Part shown: piece after piece, positions 38,830 through 51,218 of the stretch
How the letters are laid out: each line of letters opens with the position of its first letter
Numbering within the stretch: position 1 is the stretch's first letter
DNA from: Serripes groenlandicus
Taxonomy: Eukaryota > Mollusca > Bivalvia > Cardiida > Cardiidae
Length of the DNA: 64,000 nt
Reading direction: 5' to 3'
Assembly: GCA_031761405.1 (NCBI GenBank)
Contig: JASEVX010000007.1
Span: 57,798,914 to 57,862,913, forward strand
Position numbers and translations under genes: made by a program
The notes under the pieces: model-generated
The model's database searches: none
Seen by the model: the letters and a program-made list of their open reading frames with translations, nothing else
What the model was told of the DNA's origin: nothing

Positions 38830-39366
38830 CTTTAACCCTCCTTTCCCACATACAGACACTTTCTGACGCCTCTCAGTAGACGACTTTAATAAACATTGTG
38901 GCAAAAGGAGACATTGCTCATGCTGTATATGCACGTTTAAAACCGTCTGTATCAGGGACAGGGTCAAGTACGTACTTAAAGTTGGTAATCAAGGTAAATT
39001 GGTCGCATTTAATTCGCTGAATGGTGCAATCTCACCCGCTATTAAGTTATTAACCCTTTCCCACATATATAGTCACTTTCTGACTCGCTGTCTACCGGCA
39101 TCTTTTTCTAGTTACGGGAAAACTTATCCCGTGAAGCACCTTCTACTTATTACACGTTTACCTGATATTATACTGTAATCCTTTACCACATACAGACACA
39201 TTCTGACGCCTCTTAGAAGACGACTTAAAAAAACATTGTGGCAAAAGGAGGAATTGCTCAATCTCACTCACTACTAAGTATTAACCCTTTCTCACATATA
39301 TTCACTTTCTGACGCCTCTGTAGCAGACCACTTTTTGAAAGCATTGAGGCAATAGGAGAAATTGCG
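38830..39366 (+). mobile_element. Four broken piggyBac-like MITE left ends
   Basis: Left-end boxes start near 38832, 39049, 39178 and 39281. None reaches a normal right end. The last stops at GAGAAATTGC, where the SINE at 39367 begins. Confidence 0.6.
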
Positions 39367-39640
39367 GGCTGTCAATCCAGGGGTTGTGAGTTCGAACCCC
39401 AGCTCGGCCAACATTCTTTCCGACGTTTGACGAAAGTCACTGTGACAAGCGTCATTCGTCTTTCACCAATGGGCTAATAGTCTATGTGGAAAAAATAGCC
39501 AGTTGCTTGGAAAGTATGTTGTGCGGAGTACTTGTGTTAGAAAACCAGGAAATATATGAGTAGGTGAACTGGCCGCTGAAAAATTGTTGAAAACGGCGTT
39601 AAACCCTAATCAATCAATCAATCAATCAATCAATCACAAC
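39367..39640 (+). mobile_element. SINE, family 3, long copy with tRNA-like head
   Basis: The head has GTTGTGAGTTCGAACCCC (T-arm/B box). The body contains ACTTGTGTTAGAAAACCAGG and GAACTGGCCGC, and the end is ACGGCGTTAAACCC plus (AATC)n. It gives the plus orientation of the copies at 27684 and 36460. Confidence 0.82.
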
Positions 39641-39936
39641 TACAACTTAATCATAAACAACGTGGAAAGATCTGCTTGTGCATTCATGATAAGAATCTAA
39701 ATGGCTACTGCTTTACAGAAACTTCTTGAAACCCTTTATGGCGCATTACGCAGCGCCAGATCAGAATGAGTGAGTGCGCTGACTTATAATGCCTTTCAGG
39801 TGGTTTTCATGGAGCGCCAATCATGTATTATTTCTTTCTGCAATTGTGACACCTTCATTCTCTGTTATCAAAATATTTGTGAGGCTTAAGTTTTTTATAA
39901 GGTTTATTCGAATTGAGTTACAGACAAGCATGAATC

Positions 39937-40418
39937 GTTCATCGAACAACTATGCGAGTCTTTGTTTTAGTAAGACCATTCGCATGATTTATTAACACTT
40001 TTTTTTTTATTCAGTTTATACAATGCAATGGTTTAATGCCCACAAAGTACAAAGTTATTAACTCTATTCAATTAGTTTAGTCTCATTTCTAAAATGTTCA
40101 ATAACTTCGTCTATGTATTTTCGTGTTGTACGTGGGAAGGGTACATTACCTGCTAAACAAAAATCATGCCAAATTACATCGTTCATCGAACAACTATGCG
40201 AGTCTTTGTTTTAGTAAGACCATTCGCATGATTTATTAACACTTTTTTTTTATTCAGTTTATACAATGGTTTAATGCCCACAAAGTACAAAGTTATTAAC
40301 TCTATTCAATTAGTTTAGTCTCATTTCTAAAATGTTCAATAACTTCGTCTATGTATTTTCGTGTTGTACGTGGGAAGGGTACATTACCTGCTAAACAAAA
40401 ATCATGCCAAATTACATC
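39937..40418 (+). repeat. ~244-bp tandem duplication
   Basis: GTTCATCGAACAACTATGCG recurs at 40181, and the two units are almost identical, the second missing about 5 bp. No coding content is recognised. Confidence 0.85.
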
Positions 40419-40778
40419 CTACTCTTTTTCTGTTGTGTTGCAAATAAACCCCGAATCTTGGCATACGACCATTAATCTTGGTGTTGTGCTTGGCAATGGT
40501 CGTAAAATGAATGATTCGTCTTGTAACATGTAGTTTAAATCCGAAAACAAATCGTGAACATGGTCGTAGTAACAGTGTGCAACAAAACATCATTTCCTTA
40601 TGATGCTTGGTTGTGCAATGTTACAATGACTTTCAATTGCATACTACAATTGCAAATTGCAGTGACTTTTTTTTTGCATCTTACAATGACCTTCAGTTGC
40701 ATTACTGTTTAGAGATTCAATTACTGATGAAGGTGTGGTCAACCTAGCGTAGTTTGGAGATTATTTATTTTACATTGA

Positions 40779-41040
40779 TTGCGAAGCAAACTTTCAGATG
40801 TTGCTACACATACACATAGGGGTCTCATAGATATTAACTTTACAAAAATAGAGCTAAGAAAAAATAATTTTAATATCAGGGTAATTGATAACTGGAACAA
40901 CTTACCCTCAACACTAGTTGAAGCACCTACACTCAATAGTTTTAAATCCAGACTAAATAAGTATTTGGTATGTATCCTAACAAATTCAATGCTAGATGTT
41001 ATATGCCATACTTAGTGACACTGAAATTTAAATGATGTAA
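40779..41040 (+). pseudogene. LINE reverse-transcriptase ORF, C-terminal remnant
   Basis: The frame reads RSKLSDVATHTHRG, then FNIRVIDNWNNLPSTLVEAP and LNSFKSRLNKYL. The pattern R-V-x-x-x-W-N-x-L-P...N-x-F-K-x-x-L is the usual C-terminus of mollusc LINE polyproteins. Upstream RT domains are absent. Confidence 0.65.
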
Positions 41041-42058
41041 ATATGTCGATATAACATTTAAAACAATGGGTAAATCCCAGCACCAGTAATAACTAATTCG
41101 AATGTTCATTAAAAAGGCAAAATAGTAATGATAAGATAAAAATATAACCACTTCACAAAGAGGGAAAACAAAACGTAATGGACCTGTAAAAAGCAAGTTT
41201 TACTTATTTGGTCTCGAATACCTATATGAACTTATATTAATCACGTTCGCTGCCAGCTTTATGTAGACTTTGTGAGGCAGAACCAGCTCATCATGGTGTT
41301 CAAACAAGGACATTGGGTATGAGAGGTCAACGCTATACCATGGCACCTCAATTTTCAAATTGATTTGGTGATTGGTAGGCATAAATTCATTTTCATTGAA
41401 AAACATTCACAACTTCTAGAAAATACGTATATATTATGAATTATAAATGTTTCTAATTCAACCCTAAATAAACGAGGGGCGTAGTGTGAATAGGCTTAAC
41501 ATTTCACCTTCGAAAATAATGACCCGGATCAGCCTTGGCACACGCACAGGCGCACAACTGCCTAAAGCATTTACCGTCCGCTAACCCTGAGGAACAGACT
41601 ACTATAGTATGACAAATCACTGGGATGGTTGCCCGAATGGATACATCTGTGCTGGGAAGTGGGGAATGCCATAGGACCGTTTTTCGCAAGACGTGGCTTT
41701 TGCTGAGATGTTTACAAAGATGATGGTGACTCGACAGATGTCACATCATGTAAACAGTACGAAATCGGTGAAGTGGGGAGCAAATTTACATATTAGGCGC
41801 GATATAATATGTCGTCTGCTGTTGACATTTCCCAACCAACGTACAACTAGTCTGAACATCTCGACAAATTAAGGATAATTCCCATAAATGAAAGTCGATG
41901 ATATTGAATGTGGTTCATGACCTTGATGAAAAAGCTCAACAATTTTCACATTTTGCTACAATGTTTTCCGAGGTCGTCTGCATGAAGGAAATGATTAAAG
42001 GATAAAGAGACTCTACAGAGGCTTGTCGTATTTTGGCGCTTTTGTAAAATAAACGTGT
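41041..42058. other. Unique sequence
   Basis: No exon or repeat was recognised except a possible MITE trace near 41945-41990 (TTTTGCTACAATGTTTTCCG). Confidence 0.35.
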
Positions 42059-42071
42059 ACAAAAACAAATG

Positions 42072-42256
42072 TTTAACCGCTTTCCATATTTGGTATTTTC
42101 AGAGTAATCTTCTTAGAAAATGTTTTAAGTTAAAAATGAGACATTTTTGTAAATTGGAATTAGAAAGGAGAAATTGTTTCCTTTGAACAATTTCTACTTT
42201 TCCCACATTGTTTTCAAAAACCGTCTGTTGCGTGGTTTGAAATGTCTATATAGTTT
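42072..42256 (+). mobile_element. piggyBac-like MITE, right end replaced by SINE
   Basis: TTAACCGCTTTCCATATTTG left and CAAAAACCGTCTGTTGCG right. The SINE at 42257 follows TCTATATA. Confidence 0.5.
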
Positions 42257-42445
42257 GTGTTTTAAGCCGCTTTCAACAGTGTTGAGTTATATGTCGGCGT
42301 TTCCTTGGTAAGATACTAGTACTACCATTACATTTATCCCGACACTAGCGAGTAAGTCGTAGTGCTAGCCCAATCCTGGTTGGGGATCGAACCTGCGGCC
42401 TTCTTCAACCGAGACGGACGCTCAACCACCAAACCACCGAGACGG
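42257..42445 (-). mobile_element. tRNA-derived SINE, family 2
   Basis: The minus strand begins with a tRNA-like head (GGTGGTTTGGTGGTTGAGCG and B box GGTTCGATCCC) and ends CTGTTGAAAGCGGCTTAAAA. Its middle matches 25080-25225. Confidence 0.7.
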
Positions 42446-42459
42446 TCACATCTTTTTTT

Positions 42460-42760
42460 TAACGGATCGGATTAATTCCAACAATCTTGGTAAAGACCAA
42501 GAGAGTTTCCCAAGGAAAATTGATGCTATATCAGTTTCAAATTGGGCCTCATAGATTAGGACACGAAGATTTTAAGAGTTTGAAATTTTCACTCTCTCCG
42601 ATTCGACAACAACAAAAGTTCTTCATATCATTGATTTCGTTGAACGAATTTGAAAGAGGACCACCTACGGAACATTCTTGTAGAATTATTTTTAAATCGG
42701 TCCATTGGAGGAGTGTTGTTTATAGAAGAATGTGAACGGACGGACGGACGGAGAGACAAC
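42460..42760. repeat. HINE-derived body with GGAC microsatellite
   Basis: ATTTGAAAGAGGACCACC and GGAACATTC, as at 24115 onward, then (GGAC)n at 42737-42752. Confidence 0.5.
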
Positions 42761-42924
42761 GACTAGTGTACCTATAATAACCTAAGTGCAACTTCCAGCG
42801 TCACATTACCCTACGGTGGTATATATTTCCTTACAGTTTTATCCAAATCAATCAACCAAATCATGCCTCAAATGTAACTCCGGGTTGACGAACGGCGCCA
42901 AACCAATATCCAGTCTACAACATC

Positions 42925-43085
42925 TCCAACCGTGGTGGCAGACAGTGGTGTAGAGTGTTAGCCACTCCTATCAAAACTCCAGGGTTCGAATCCTGTGACG
43001 AGTGGTTTCTGCCTTTGGGATATCCCATACATACGGCGCAAGTAATGGCTAAGTATCCAGAAAGCAGACATCGAGCGTGGTTAAT
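42925..43085 (+). mobile_element. tRNA-derived SINE, family 1
   Basis: B box GGGTTCGAATCCTGTGAC and body GGTTTCTGCCTTTGGGAT, GGCGCAAGTAATGG, GTATCCAGAAAGCAGACAT. It is the second copy of the SINE at 1935-2086. Confidence 0.75.
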
Positions 43086-44287
43086 ATAGGCTTACAGCTT
43101 GTTTCGCAATCGATGTAAACTAAATAAGTTTAAAATACCCCACCCCCAACACATTATATTTAACCTGTTTGGCATCACTACCTTTCCGTAGAAAGAATCA
43201 CGTAGGGAATGTTGATCGGGTATTGATCTACTTTGTGAATGCGGGCATTGAAAACTCGTGCACACACACGCCATAGCATGTATGGTTCACACATGTAAAA
43301 ATACCCATATATTACAAAGACACTGCTCATATGTGAACGAATTGCAAGCATTCATAATCAGTAGCCTCTAGAGTGTTATCAATCAAAGTGTGGACTGGAC
43401 GACGGACAAAGGACGGTCACAATGGTCACCTCGAGCAGGGGTGATATAGCTGTCTATCGGTTTCTTATCAAAGTCATGCATTTATATACAGCCCAACTGG
43501 ACATTGCATAAACCTATAGTATCGTAAACACGACCTGTAGCCTCTAGATTGTTATCAATCAAATTGTGGACAACGCGGACTCGGGACGGCGACGGCCAAT
43601 ATGGCTCATATTGAGCATTGATGTTCAGGTGAGCATAGGAGGAAAATAGTTAATATGTGACACCACTGACAGCAACATGAAACACCAAGAAGACCGTTAC
43701 ATTAGTCTGTTGCTTATCAAAGCCATGCATTTATATTCATTCAAGTCGACATTGCATAACTCTAGTTTCGTATACGCGATCTTCACCTCGCTAGGCGGAC
43801 ACTCAAGATGACCACGTCTCAGTCGGCAATAGGACTCTGGTCCGGTTGTTTGCGACACACATCGAAATTAGGAATATGTTATTACTTACATATTGTGCTT
43901 GAATACGTCTGAAAAAGATATGTGCGTGTATGCGAGACGCAAAAAAACAACAACACCAGTGCATAATTCGAAATGATATTTCCGAAACACTTTAAACCTT
44001 CATGAATCTTTAGAATGACCTAACCGATGTATATAACAACTCAAAAATGCAAATTTTCTTAAGTAGCACATTTTAGATTGATTACGTGGAGATAAAAGCA
44101 AGCTTTTTTCCGACCATACATCCTGCTATGTTGATTAAATCGTGCTTTCTTGTCCGGCTCAAAACTTAAAACTGTTCATCATGCTCTACGGATTTTTGCG
44201 GGGAGTTACGATTTATGTTTTAAAATACGTGTTTGATTTTCAGCCCCTATGCTGCAGGTACTCTCAGGTAGTACACACAACAATATA
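43086..44287. other. Mostly unique, with weak HINE traces
   Basis: GGACGACGGACAAAGGACGG (43395) and ATGTTCAGGTGAGCATAGGA (43621) look like HINE 3' modules. No gene is supported. Confidence 0.35.
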
Positions 44288-44490
44288 TGGGAAACAAAAT
44301 GGCCCTGATGGTCCGGATTCCTGATTTCGAAAGAGGCTTATATTTTATTGCGCTGTAAGTTCTAGTAAACGTTCATGAAGATTGAATGCAAAATGGTGTC
44401 TGTATTGTACAAGGCCATTGTTGACGACGGACAAAAAGCAATCATATAATAGCTTACCGTGAGCATTTCGTGCTCAGGTGAGCTAAAAAT
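44288..44490 (+). mobile_element. HINE, short copy, GTGAGC class
   Basis: 5' ATGGCCCTGATGGTCC hairpin; 3' GACGACGGACAAAAAGC, ATAGCTTACCGTGAGC and GTGCTCAGGTGAGCTAAAAA. Confidence 0.5.
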
Positions 44491-44517
44491 GACAAATATC
44501 TATAAATCATTTATGAA

Positions 44518-44615
44518 TATAGTGTGGCAAAGGAGAAATTGCTCATCATGAACAATTTCTTCTTTTTTCAGAATGGTTTCTTAAATCGTATGCTGCATAT
44601 CGGAAAGGGTAACTT
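44518..44615 (+). mobile_element. piggyBac-like MITE fragment
   Basis: GGCAAAGGAGAAATTGCTC palindrome region through CATATCGGAAAGGGTAA. Confidence 0.5.
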
Positions 44616-45311
44616 TAAAACTTGCGAATAATCGATTGGAGACTGCTGTTCTCCGAGCATGCATGAAGTAAAACTCAAAACTTGTACAGCGTTCATTCAG
44701 AAAATACACCTACAATTAGGTGTGTATTATGTGTAGGGTGCATATTCATGAAGACTAAACTAGATCCTTAATCAACGACGCGGCTCAAATATTTCCATTT
44801 ATGCACAAAAAAACAACCGATTCTTCTCACATGTAAAACGGTTGTAACTACTTCTTGAATAAGATGCAGTTACAACCGTTTTGCATGCAACCCTCGATAT
44901 GCATTACTCTAAACGCTCGTGTTTTAACATGTATTTGTTAGTTGAAGCCAGTGACCATCGAAACATTGCAAAACACTTTTGTTTTTCATAATATGCTTAT
45001 GTTAACTTGACATTTAAGAAGATTTGCGGGTTTTTTCGTACCTGAGCGTATACACAGCTCGCTGGCGTGTTTGACCTAATTTTTACTTTAAATATTGTTA
45101 GTTTTTTCAGATGAATATTCTGATGTTTTGTCATCAGATTAAGAAGAACAGTATGGCCTCTAGTATTCTCAAATATTGTTTTTTCCCTCGCTAAAAGTTG
45201 ATCGGGCGACCCCACATGACACAGCGAGTTTCGTTTCAAACATAACCGATTTTTAATGGAGATGACTTTTGGAACAATTTATCATAGGATAATCATTTCC
45301 ACAATATAAGT

Positions 45312-46678
45312 AACAAGAGGGCCATGAATGCCCTAGTTCGCTCACGTGAATTATGCAATGTGATGTATAATGCAAAACACATCAAGACAAATGATTCAAA
45401 ATGCAACCTCCAGAGTGTTAACAAGATTTTCCTTCGTTTTGGCCTATAGTGATCTATATATTTTTTTACCTGATATGACCCATATTCCAACATGGACTAT
45501 TTATTATAAAGACAGTTAACAAGATAGTCCATCAATTTGGCCTAGTGACCTACTTATGACCCCCCCCCCCCCCCCCCCCCCCCCATAACCCGTATTCAAG
45601 CGTGACCTAGATATTAAGATAAACATTCTGACCAAATGTTAAGCTGTTGAAGCACAAAATACTGCTTCTACTATGTTAACAGTTTCTTAACCAATACGAC
45701 CCATATTCAAACTTGACCTAGATATCACAAGACAAACATTCTGACTAATTTTCTAACTGCTGAATACAAAATTGCGGCTTTCCGAGTGTTAACAAGAATT
45801 TTCTTCAATTTGACCTAGTGATCTGTTTGACCCGACATGACCCATGTTTAAACTCGACCTACATAGCATCAAGACAAACCTTCTGATACAATTTCAACAT
45901 GCTCAAGTAAATAATGCAGTATCCAAATTCTTAACAAGATATCCCTTCAAGTTGACCTAGTAACCTAGTTTCTGACCCATATTCGCATAGATATCATACA
46001 GATGACATTCTGGGAAAAATTCAAGCTGCTGAAGTAAAATATGCCGGCTCCGGAGTGTTTTTGAACCGGCATGACCCATATTCGAACTTGGCCTTGATAG
46101 CATTAAGATAAAAATTCTGACAAATTTACAAGCTACTGTAGCAAACAAATGCAGCTTCTACGTAGTGTTAACAAGATTTCCCTTCAATATGGCCTAGTGA
46201 CCTAGTCTCTGACCCAATATGACCCATATTCGAACTTGACCTAGATATCTTTAAGACAAACATTTTGGAAAAAAATCAAAATGCTGAAGCAGAATTTGCG
46301 GCCTCTAGTGTTAACCAGATTTTCCTTCAAGTTGACCTAATGACTTGGTTTATGACCGGATATGACCCATGTTCGAACTTGACTTACATATCATCAAGAC
46401 AACATTCTGATAAAGTTTCATTATGTTCAAGTTGTGGCCTCCAGAGTGTTAACAAGATTTCCCTTCAAGTTGACATAGTGACCTAGTTTTTGACCTCATG
46501 TGGGATGATGTGGCCCAGTTTCAAACTTGTCCAGGATTGAATTGCGATGAATGTTCTGAAAGACTTTCATGAAGATCGGACGCAAAAATGTGGCCTGTAG
46601 GGTGTCAACAAGGCAATTGCTGCAACGCACGGGCGCCGGACAAACAGTGATTACAATAGCTCACCTTGCTAAGAAAAG
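45312..46678 (+). mobile_element. HINE-type element with GACCTAGTGACC core
   Basis: 5' ACAAGAGGGCCATGAATGCC; 3' GCACGGGCGCCGGACAAAC, then ATAGCTCACCTTGC. Six to eight diverged ~150-bp units contain GTGTTAACAAGATTTCCC, TTGACCTAGTGACCTAG and GACCCATATTC. Confidence 0.65.
45560..45584 (+). repeat. C25 homopolymer
   Basis: Twenty-five C in a row between TGAC and ATAACC inside the preceding element. The exact length is uncertain. Confidence 0.85.
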
Positions 46679-46739
46679 ATATTTTAATGGAATGTCACTA
46701 GATGGTCATTTGTAACAATCAACTTTGAATTCTGGTGGT

Positions 46740-47250
46740 TGCTTCAAGAGGGAATTTTTAAAGTCATCTTTTCGTCAACATGACTCGGTTTCAAACCTGT
46801 TCAAACCCGACTGGGATATAATGAAAAATATGGCCGATAATAGGTTTAACTAGAATAAGACCTAGCGACCAAGTTTTTGACCCAATCTTACAGTTTTGGA
46901 AATTGACAGGGATTTGATGAAGATGGATCTTCTGATGAACCCATGTTATTATTTGTTGAAAAATTGACTTCTAGTTCTACAGTTTTTTAATGTTTTTTTT
47001 CTCTCAAATTTAAAATAGTGACCTAGTTTTTTACACATGACCCAGTTTCGAATTTGACCGAGATTTGATAAGAGGTTAATGTCCTGAAAATATTATTAAA
47101 GATGTGGCCGAAAATTTGTTCACAAGTTTTTTCATTCTCTTTCATTTGACCTAGTGACCAAGTTTTTGACCCCTTATGTCCCAGTTTGGAAATAAGCAGG
47201 TATTTGATGGAGATGTATCTTCTGAGGAACCCTTACATTATAATTTGATA
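46740..47250. repeat. Further diverged units of the GACCTAGTGACC repeat
   Basis: ACCTAGCGACCAAGTTTTTG and similar phrases, without element ends. Confidence 0.5.
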
Positions 47251-47257
47251 AAAAAAA

Positions 47258-48408
47258 CAAGAGCTGTCGGAGGACAGCATGCTCGACTATTCCACCGCTT
47301 ATTTGATTACTGAGATAATGGACTCAAATGTAGTTGCATGCTCAACATTAACCACAATGTCTTAAAGGGTGATCATTTGCATTATATGCAGGATAGAGTT
47401 ATTTAACTTGATTATTTTCATACTAGGTGTGATGGTTGGGAAGGGTTGTATAACGTTTCAATGGAATGCATCAAGTAGTAACTAAGATATGGACTCTTAA
47501 AGTAGTTGCACGCAAACCTTTAACCATAGGGCAACAATTTATACCATATGCGACTAGTTAGTTATTGCAAAAAATAGTGTTTTTTTTTCGATAAAGGTCA
47601 AAGTGACCATGACCTTTGACCTAATGATCCCATGACCTGTTTGAGTCAAGTGCTGATCATGACCATTACCCAAACTAAGTTTCAGGGTCATAGGCCTAAT
47701 CAATCAGTAGTTTTAAAGCAAGGAATGTTTCTGTATTGAAGGTCACAGTGAACTTGACATTTGACCTATTGACTCCAAACTCTCTAGGCATCACCAACTT
47801 GCTACATCTGATGTATGTACATACCAAGTTTGTAGATCATAGGCCTATGTAAGTTATAAGGGTAAATGCTAGCTTTCACAAAAACTTTAACCATTAACTG
47901 TTTCTTTACAGAAAAGTCAGTGACCTTGACCTTTGACCTAGTAACTCCAAACTCTCTAGGCAAAACCAACTTGAAGATCACAGGCCTATGTGTATACATG
48001 TTAGTTATAAGGGTAAATATTAGCTTGCACGCAAACTTTAACCATGAACTGTTTCCATGTAGAAGGTCACAGTGACCTTGACCGTTGACCTACTGACTCC
48101 AAAGTGTATAGGTATCACCAACTTGCTATGAAGAATGTCCATACAAAGTTTAAAGACCATAGGCCTATGTTAGTTATAAGGGTAAATGCTACCTCGCAAA
48201 AGTTACAGTGACCTTGACCTTTGACCTACTGACTCCAAACTGTGTAGGCATCACCAACTTGCTATGAAGTATGTCCATACCATGTTTGAAGATCATTGGT
48301 GTAGGCGTATGTAAGTTAAGGGTAAATGCTAGCTTGAACAAAAACTTTAATCAACGCCGACCCGACTACAAAAGCTCCCATTATTCTTCGGATAGTTGAG
48401 CTAATAAG
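47258..48408 (+). mobile_element. HINE-type element, GAGCTGTCGGAGGACAGC class
   Basis: 5' ACAAGAGCTGTCGGAGGACA and GCTCGACTATTCC; 3' ATTCTTCGGATAGTTGAGC and TAATAA. The core has four or five ~145-bp units with GTGACCTTGACCTTTGACC, ACTCCAAACTCTCTAGGCA and CATAGGCCTATG. Confidence 0.75.
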
Positions 48409-48988
48409 GCATCTATGTCAGTATGTTTTCTCTCAAATTTGACCTATATTTTTTACCCATGACCCGGTTAAGAATTTGACCCAGATTTAATGATGAAAGT
48501 TCTGATGATTTTCAATGTTCACAAGGTAATTGTTGTGATATAAACCATGATATACAGTACAAATTCAATTCAAGAGCACCGCAAGTGAACACAAACATTC
48601 ATCTATTTTTTTCCAGTAGAAAAAGGGGCATTATTGAATAATTATTACATATAGAGCTATGTGACTTGGTATATATTCAAGCATATTGATCCCAGAAACA
48701 TATTAACGAAGTTTCTTTTGAAAATGATGAACTGTCTTTGAGTTATGAAGTATAAAGGTTAAAGTTTTGTGACGGCGTCACAGGTATCGATTCCCTCCCT
48801 TTTCTAATAGACAATCTTGGTGGGATTTGCCATTTGCCCTTTCCACCTTACAACAAATCTGCAGCAGTTGACTTTGAAAGGTGACAAAAACATGAAATAT
48901 CAATAAACAAGAGCTGTCGGAGGACAGCGCGCTCGACTATATGCCGCTTATCCACATAAAGCACTATTTCATTATATTGAACTTAAGT

Positions 48989-49108
48989 ACTTTCCCTCAT
49001 ACGGCAATTCTGCAGCAGACGACTTTGAACGTTTTTTGTCAAAACATAGAAAATCTCCATAATTGAATGGATAACCTATGACAAAAAGTGGAAAACATTG
49101 TGGCAAAA
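48989..49108 (-). mobile_element. piggyBac-like MITE, half copy
   Basis: CTTTCCCTCATACGGCAATT through GTGGAAAACATTGTGGCAAA; ends abruptly. Confidence 0.7.
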
Positions 49109-49890
49109 TTTTCTAAGTAATTCAAGGGCCATTACTCCATATTTAGGATACAATGGAGTTATCTAACCTAATTGTACAATGGTCCGTAACAAATGTGGGA
49201 AGTATGAAGTGATTTGAATTATGAAACTTTAACGGTGAGCTAAACGCAAATGTTAAAACTGACCGAGTCCAAAAATAGCAAAACCTTAAAAAAAGGTTTA
49301 CCAAATGTTTGACATCATGCAAAACCCTTTTTGATATGTTGAAGAATTATATTTGATAAATGAATGATCACAATTAGAAAGGAATGTAACCAAAAATTAT
49401 GAATTTATCTAAAATTCTCAAAATCAAACAAAAATCATGTTTTTTATTCCCAAAAAGTCACACTCAGCATCTTCAACATACAATGTGAAGAAAGGTATTA
49501 TATGTAATTATATTCTAAATATGAAAGCCCTAACACAAGTACTTATTGAGAAAAATTAAAAAATTAAATGAAAATACCAACTTGCCCTAAAACTTTAACC
49601 ACCCAAAATCATGTCTTTGGCCGCAAAAAGGTCACACTCAGCATCTTCAGCATACAATATGAAGAAATGTATTAGATGTAATTATATTCCAAATATGAAA
49701 GCCCTAGCATAAGTACTTATTGAGAAAAAAAAATCCAACTTTCCCTAAAACTTTAACCACCCAAAATCATGTTTTTTACCCCAAAAAGGTCACACTGGGC
49801 ATCTTCAGCATTCAATGTGAAGAAAGGTATAAGATGTAACTACATTCCAAATATTAAAGCCGTAGCACAAATACTTATTGAGAAAAATTA

Positions 49891-50748
49891 ACAAGAGGCC
49901 CATGAGGGCCTATGCTCTACTGGTATGGTTCTTTGGTCATTTTCAATCCAGAGCATGTATGTATGGTGAAGATCGGATAGTAAATGGAGGCTCTTTTGTG
50001 TTCACAAGCTGTATTATAGCAATTTTTACAATTTCGTGGGCCATAATCCAGTCTTGCATGGGCGGATCTAGCTGGTTTTCAAAAGGAACCTAGCTCTCAT
50101 CAATATTTAACTACTATCTAAGTTTGGTGAAGATCAGATAGTAAATGGAGCCTCTATTGTGTTCACATGCTCAATTATAGCAATTTGGACAATTTTAAGG
50201 GCCATAATCCAGTCTTGCATGGGCGGATCTGGCTGGTTTAGGAAAGGAACCGAGCTCTCATGGATATCTTACTACTGTATAAGTTTGGTTGAGATACAAT
50301 CAAAAGTGAAGACTGTATCGTGTTAACAAGCTCTTTTATAGCAATTTTGACCATTTCAAGGGCCATAATCCAGTCATGCATGGGCGGATCTGGCTGGTTT
50401 TCGAAAGGAACCGAGCTCTCATGGATATCTAACTACTGTATAAGTTTGGTTGAGATACAATCAAACGTAAAGACTGTATCGTGTTAACAAGCTCTTTTAT
50501 AGCAATTTTGACCATTTCAAGGGCCATAATCCAGTCATGCATGGGCGGATCTGGCTGGTTTTCGAAAGGAACCGAGCTCTCATGGATATCTAACTACTGT
50601 ATAAGTTTGGTTGAGATACAATCAAAAGTGAAGACTGTATCGTGTTAACAAGAAATTGTTTACGGACGCACGGACACACGCACGCACGGACGACGGACAC
50701 ATCGCCACGACATAAGCCCTTCTGGCCTTTGGCCAGTAGAGCTAAAAA
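49891..50748 (+). mobile_element. HINE-type element, GCTCTACTGG class, nested
   Basis: 5' ACAAGAGGCCCATGAGGGCC and GCTCTACTGG; 3' ACGGACGCACGGACACACG, CCAGTAGAGC, TAAAAAA. Four or five ~145-bp units contain TTTCAAGGGCCATAATCCAG and GGGCGGATCTGGCTGGTTTT. Confidence 0.8.
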
Positions 50749-51218
50749 ATTAAATGAAAATGCCAACTTGCCCTAAAACGTTAACCACCCAAAATCACGT
50801 CTTTTACCCCAAAAAGAAGGTCACACTCAGAATCTTCAGCATAAAATATGAAGAAAGGTATAAGATGTAACTATATTCCAAATATTAAAGCCCTAGCACA
50901 AATACTTATGAATGAAAATGCCAACTTGCCCTAAAACTTTAACCGGACGCCGACGCTGGGGCGAGTAGCAAAGCTCTCATATTCTTCGAATAGTCAAGCT
51001 AAAAATAGCAATTTCATCTTCGGCCACAATGTTTTCAAAAGTCGTCTGCTGCTATTGCGTCAAAATGCATCTGCAGGTAGGAAAGGGTTAATTAAAAATT
51101 GGTGATAAAAATTATTTCCCAATTTTTGTAACCAACATAATCTTATTCTCAGCTGACAAGAAATTCAGTTGTTTCCTTATGACAGTTTCAATTTGTAAGA
51201 TCTATGCTAAAAGGTTGA

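Larger units (their letters stand above)
48907..51005 (+). mobile_element. HINE-type element carrying two further insertions
   Basis: 5' ACAAGAGCTGTCGGAGGACA and GCTCGACTAT; 3' GGACGCCGACGCTGGGGCG, ATTCTTCGAATAGTCAAGC, AAAAA. The core of ~155-bp units contains AAAAAGGTCACACTCAGCAT, GAAAGCCCTAGCACAAGTAC and CCAACTTGCCCTAAAAC. It holds a half MITE (48989-49108) and the element at 49891. Confidence 0.78.
48836..51090 (-). mobile_element. piggyBac-like MITE split by a 2.1-kb HINE
   Basis: Left part 48836-48906 (CCCTTTCCACCTTACAAC, TGCAGCAGTTGACTTTG). Right part 51006-51090 (GCAATTTCATCTTCGGCC through GGTAGGAAAGGGTTAA). The subtype matches 17835-18063. Confidence 0.75.
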
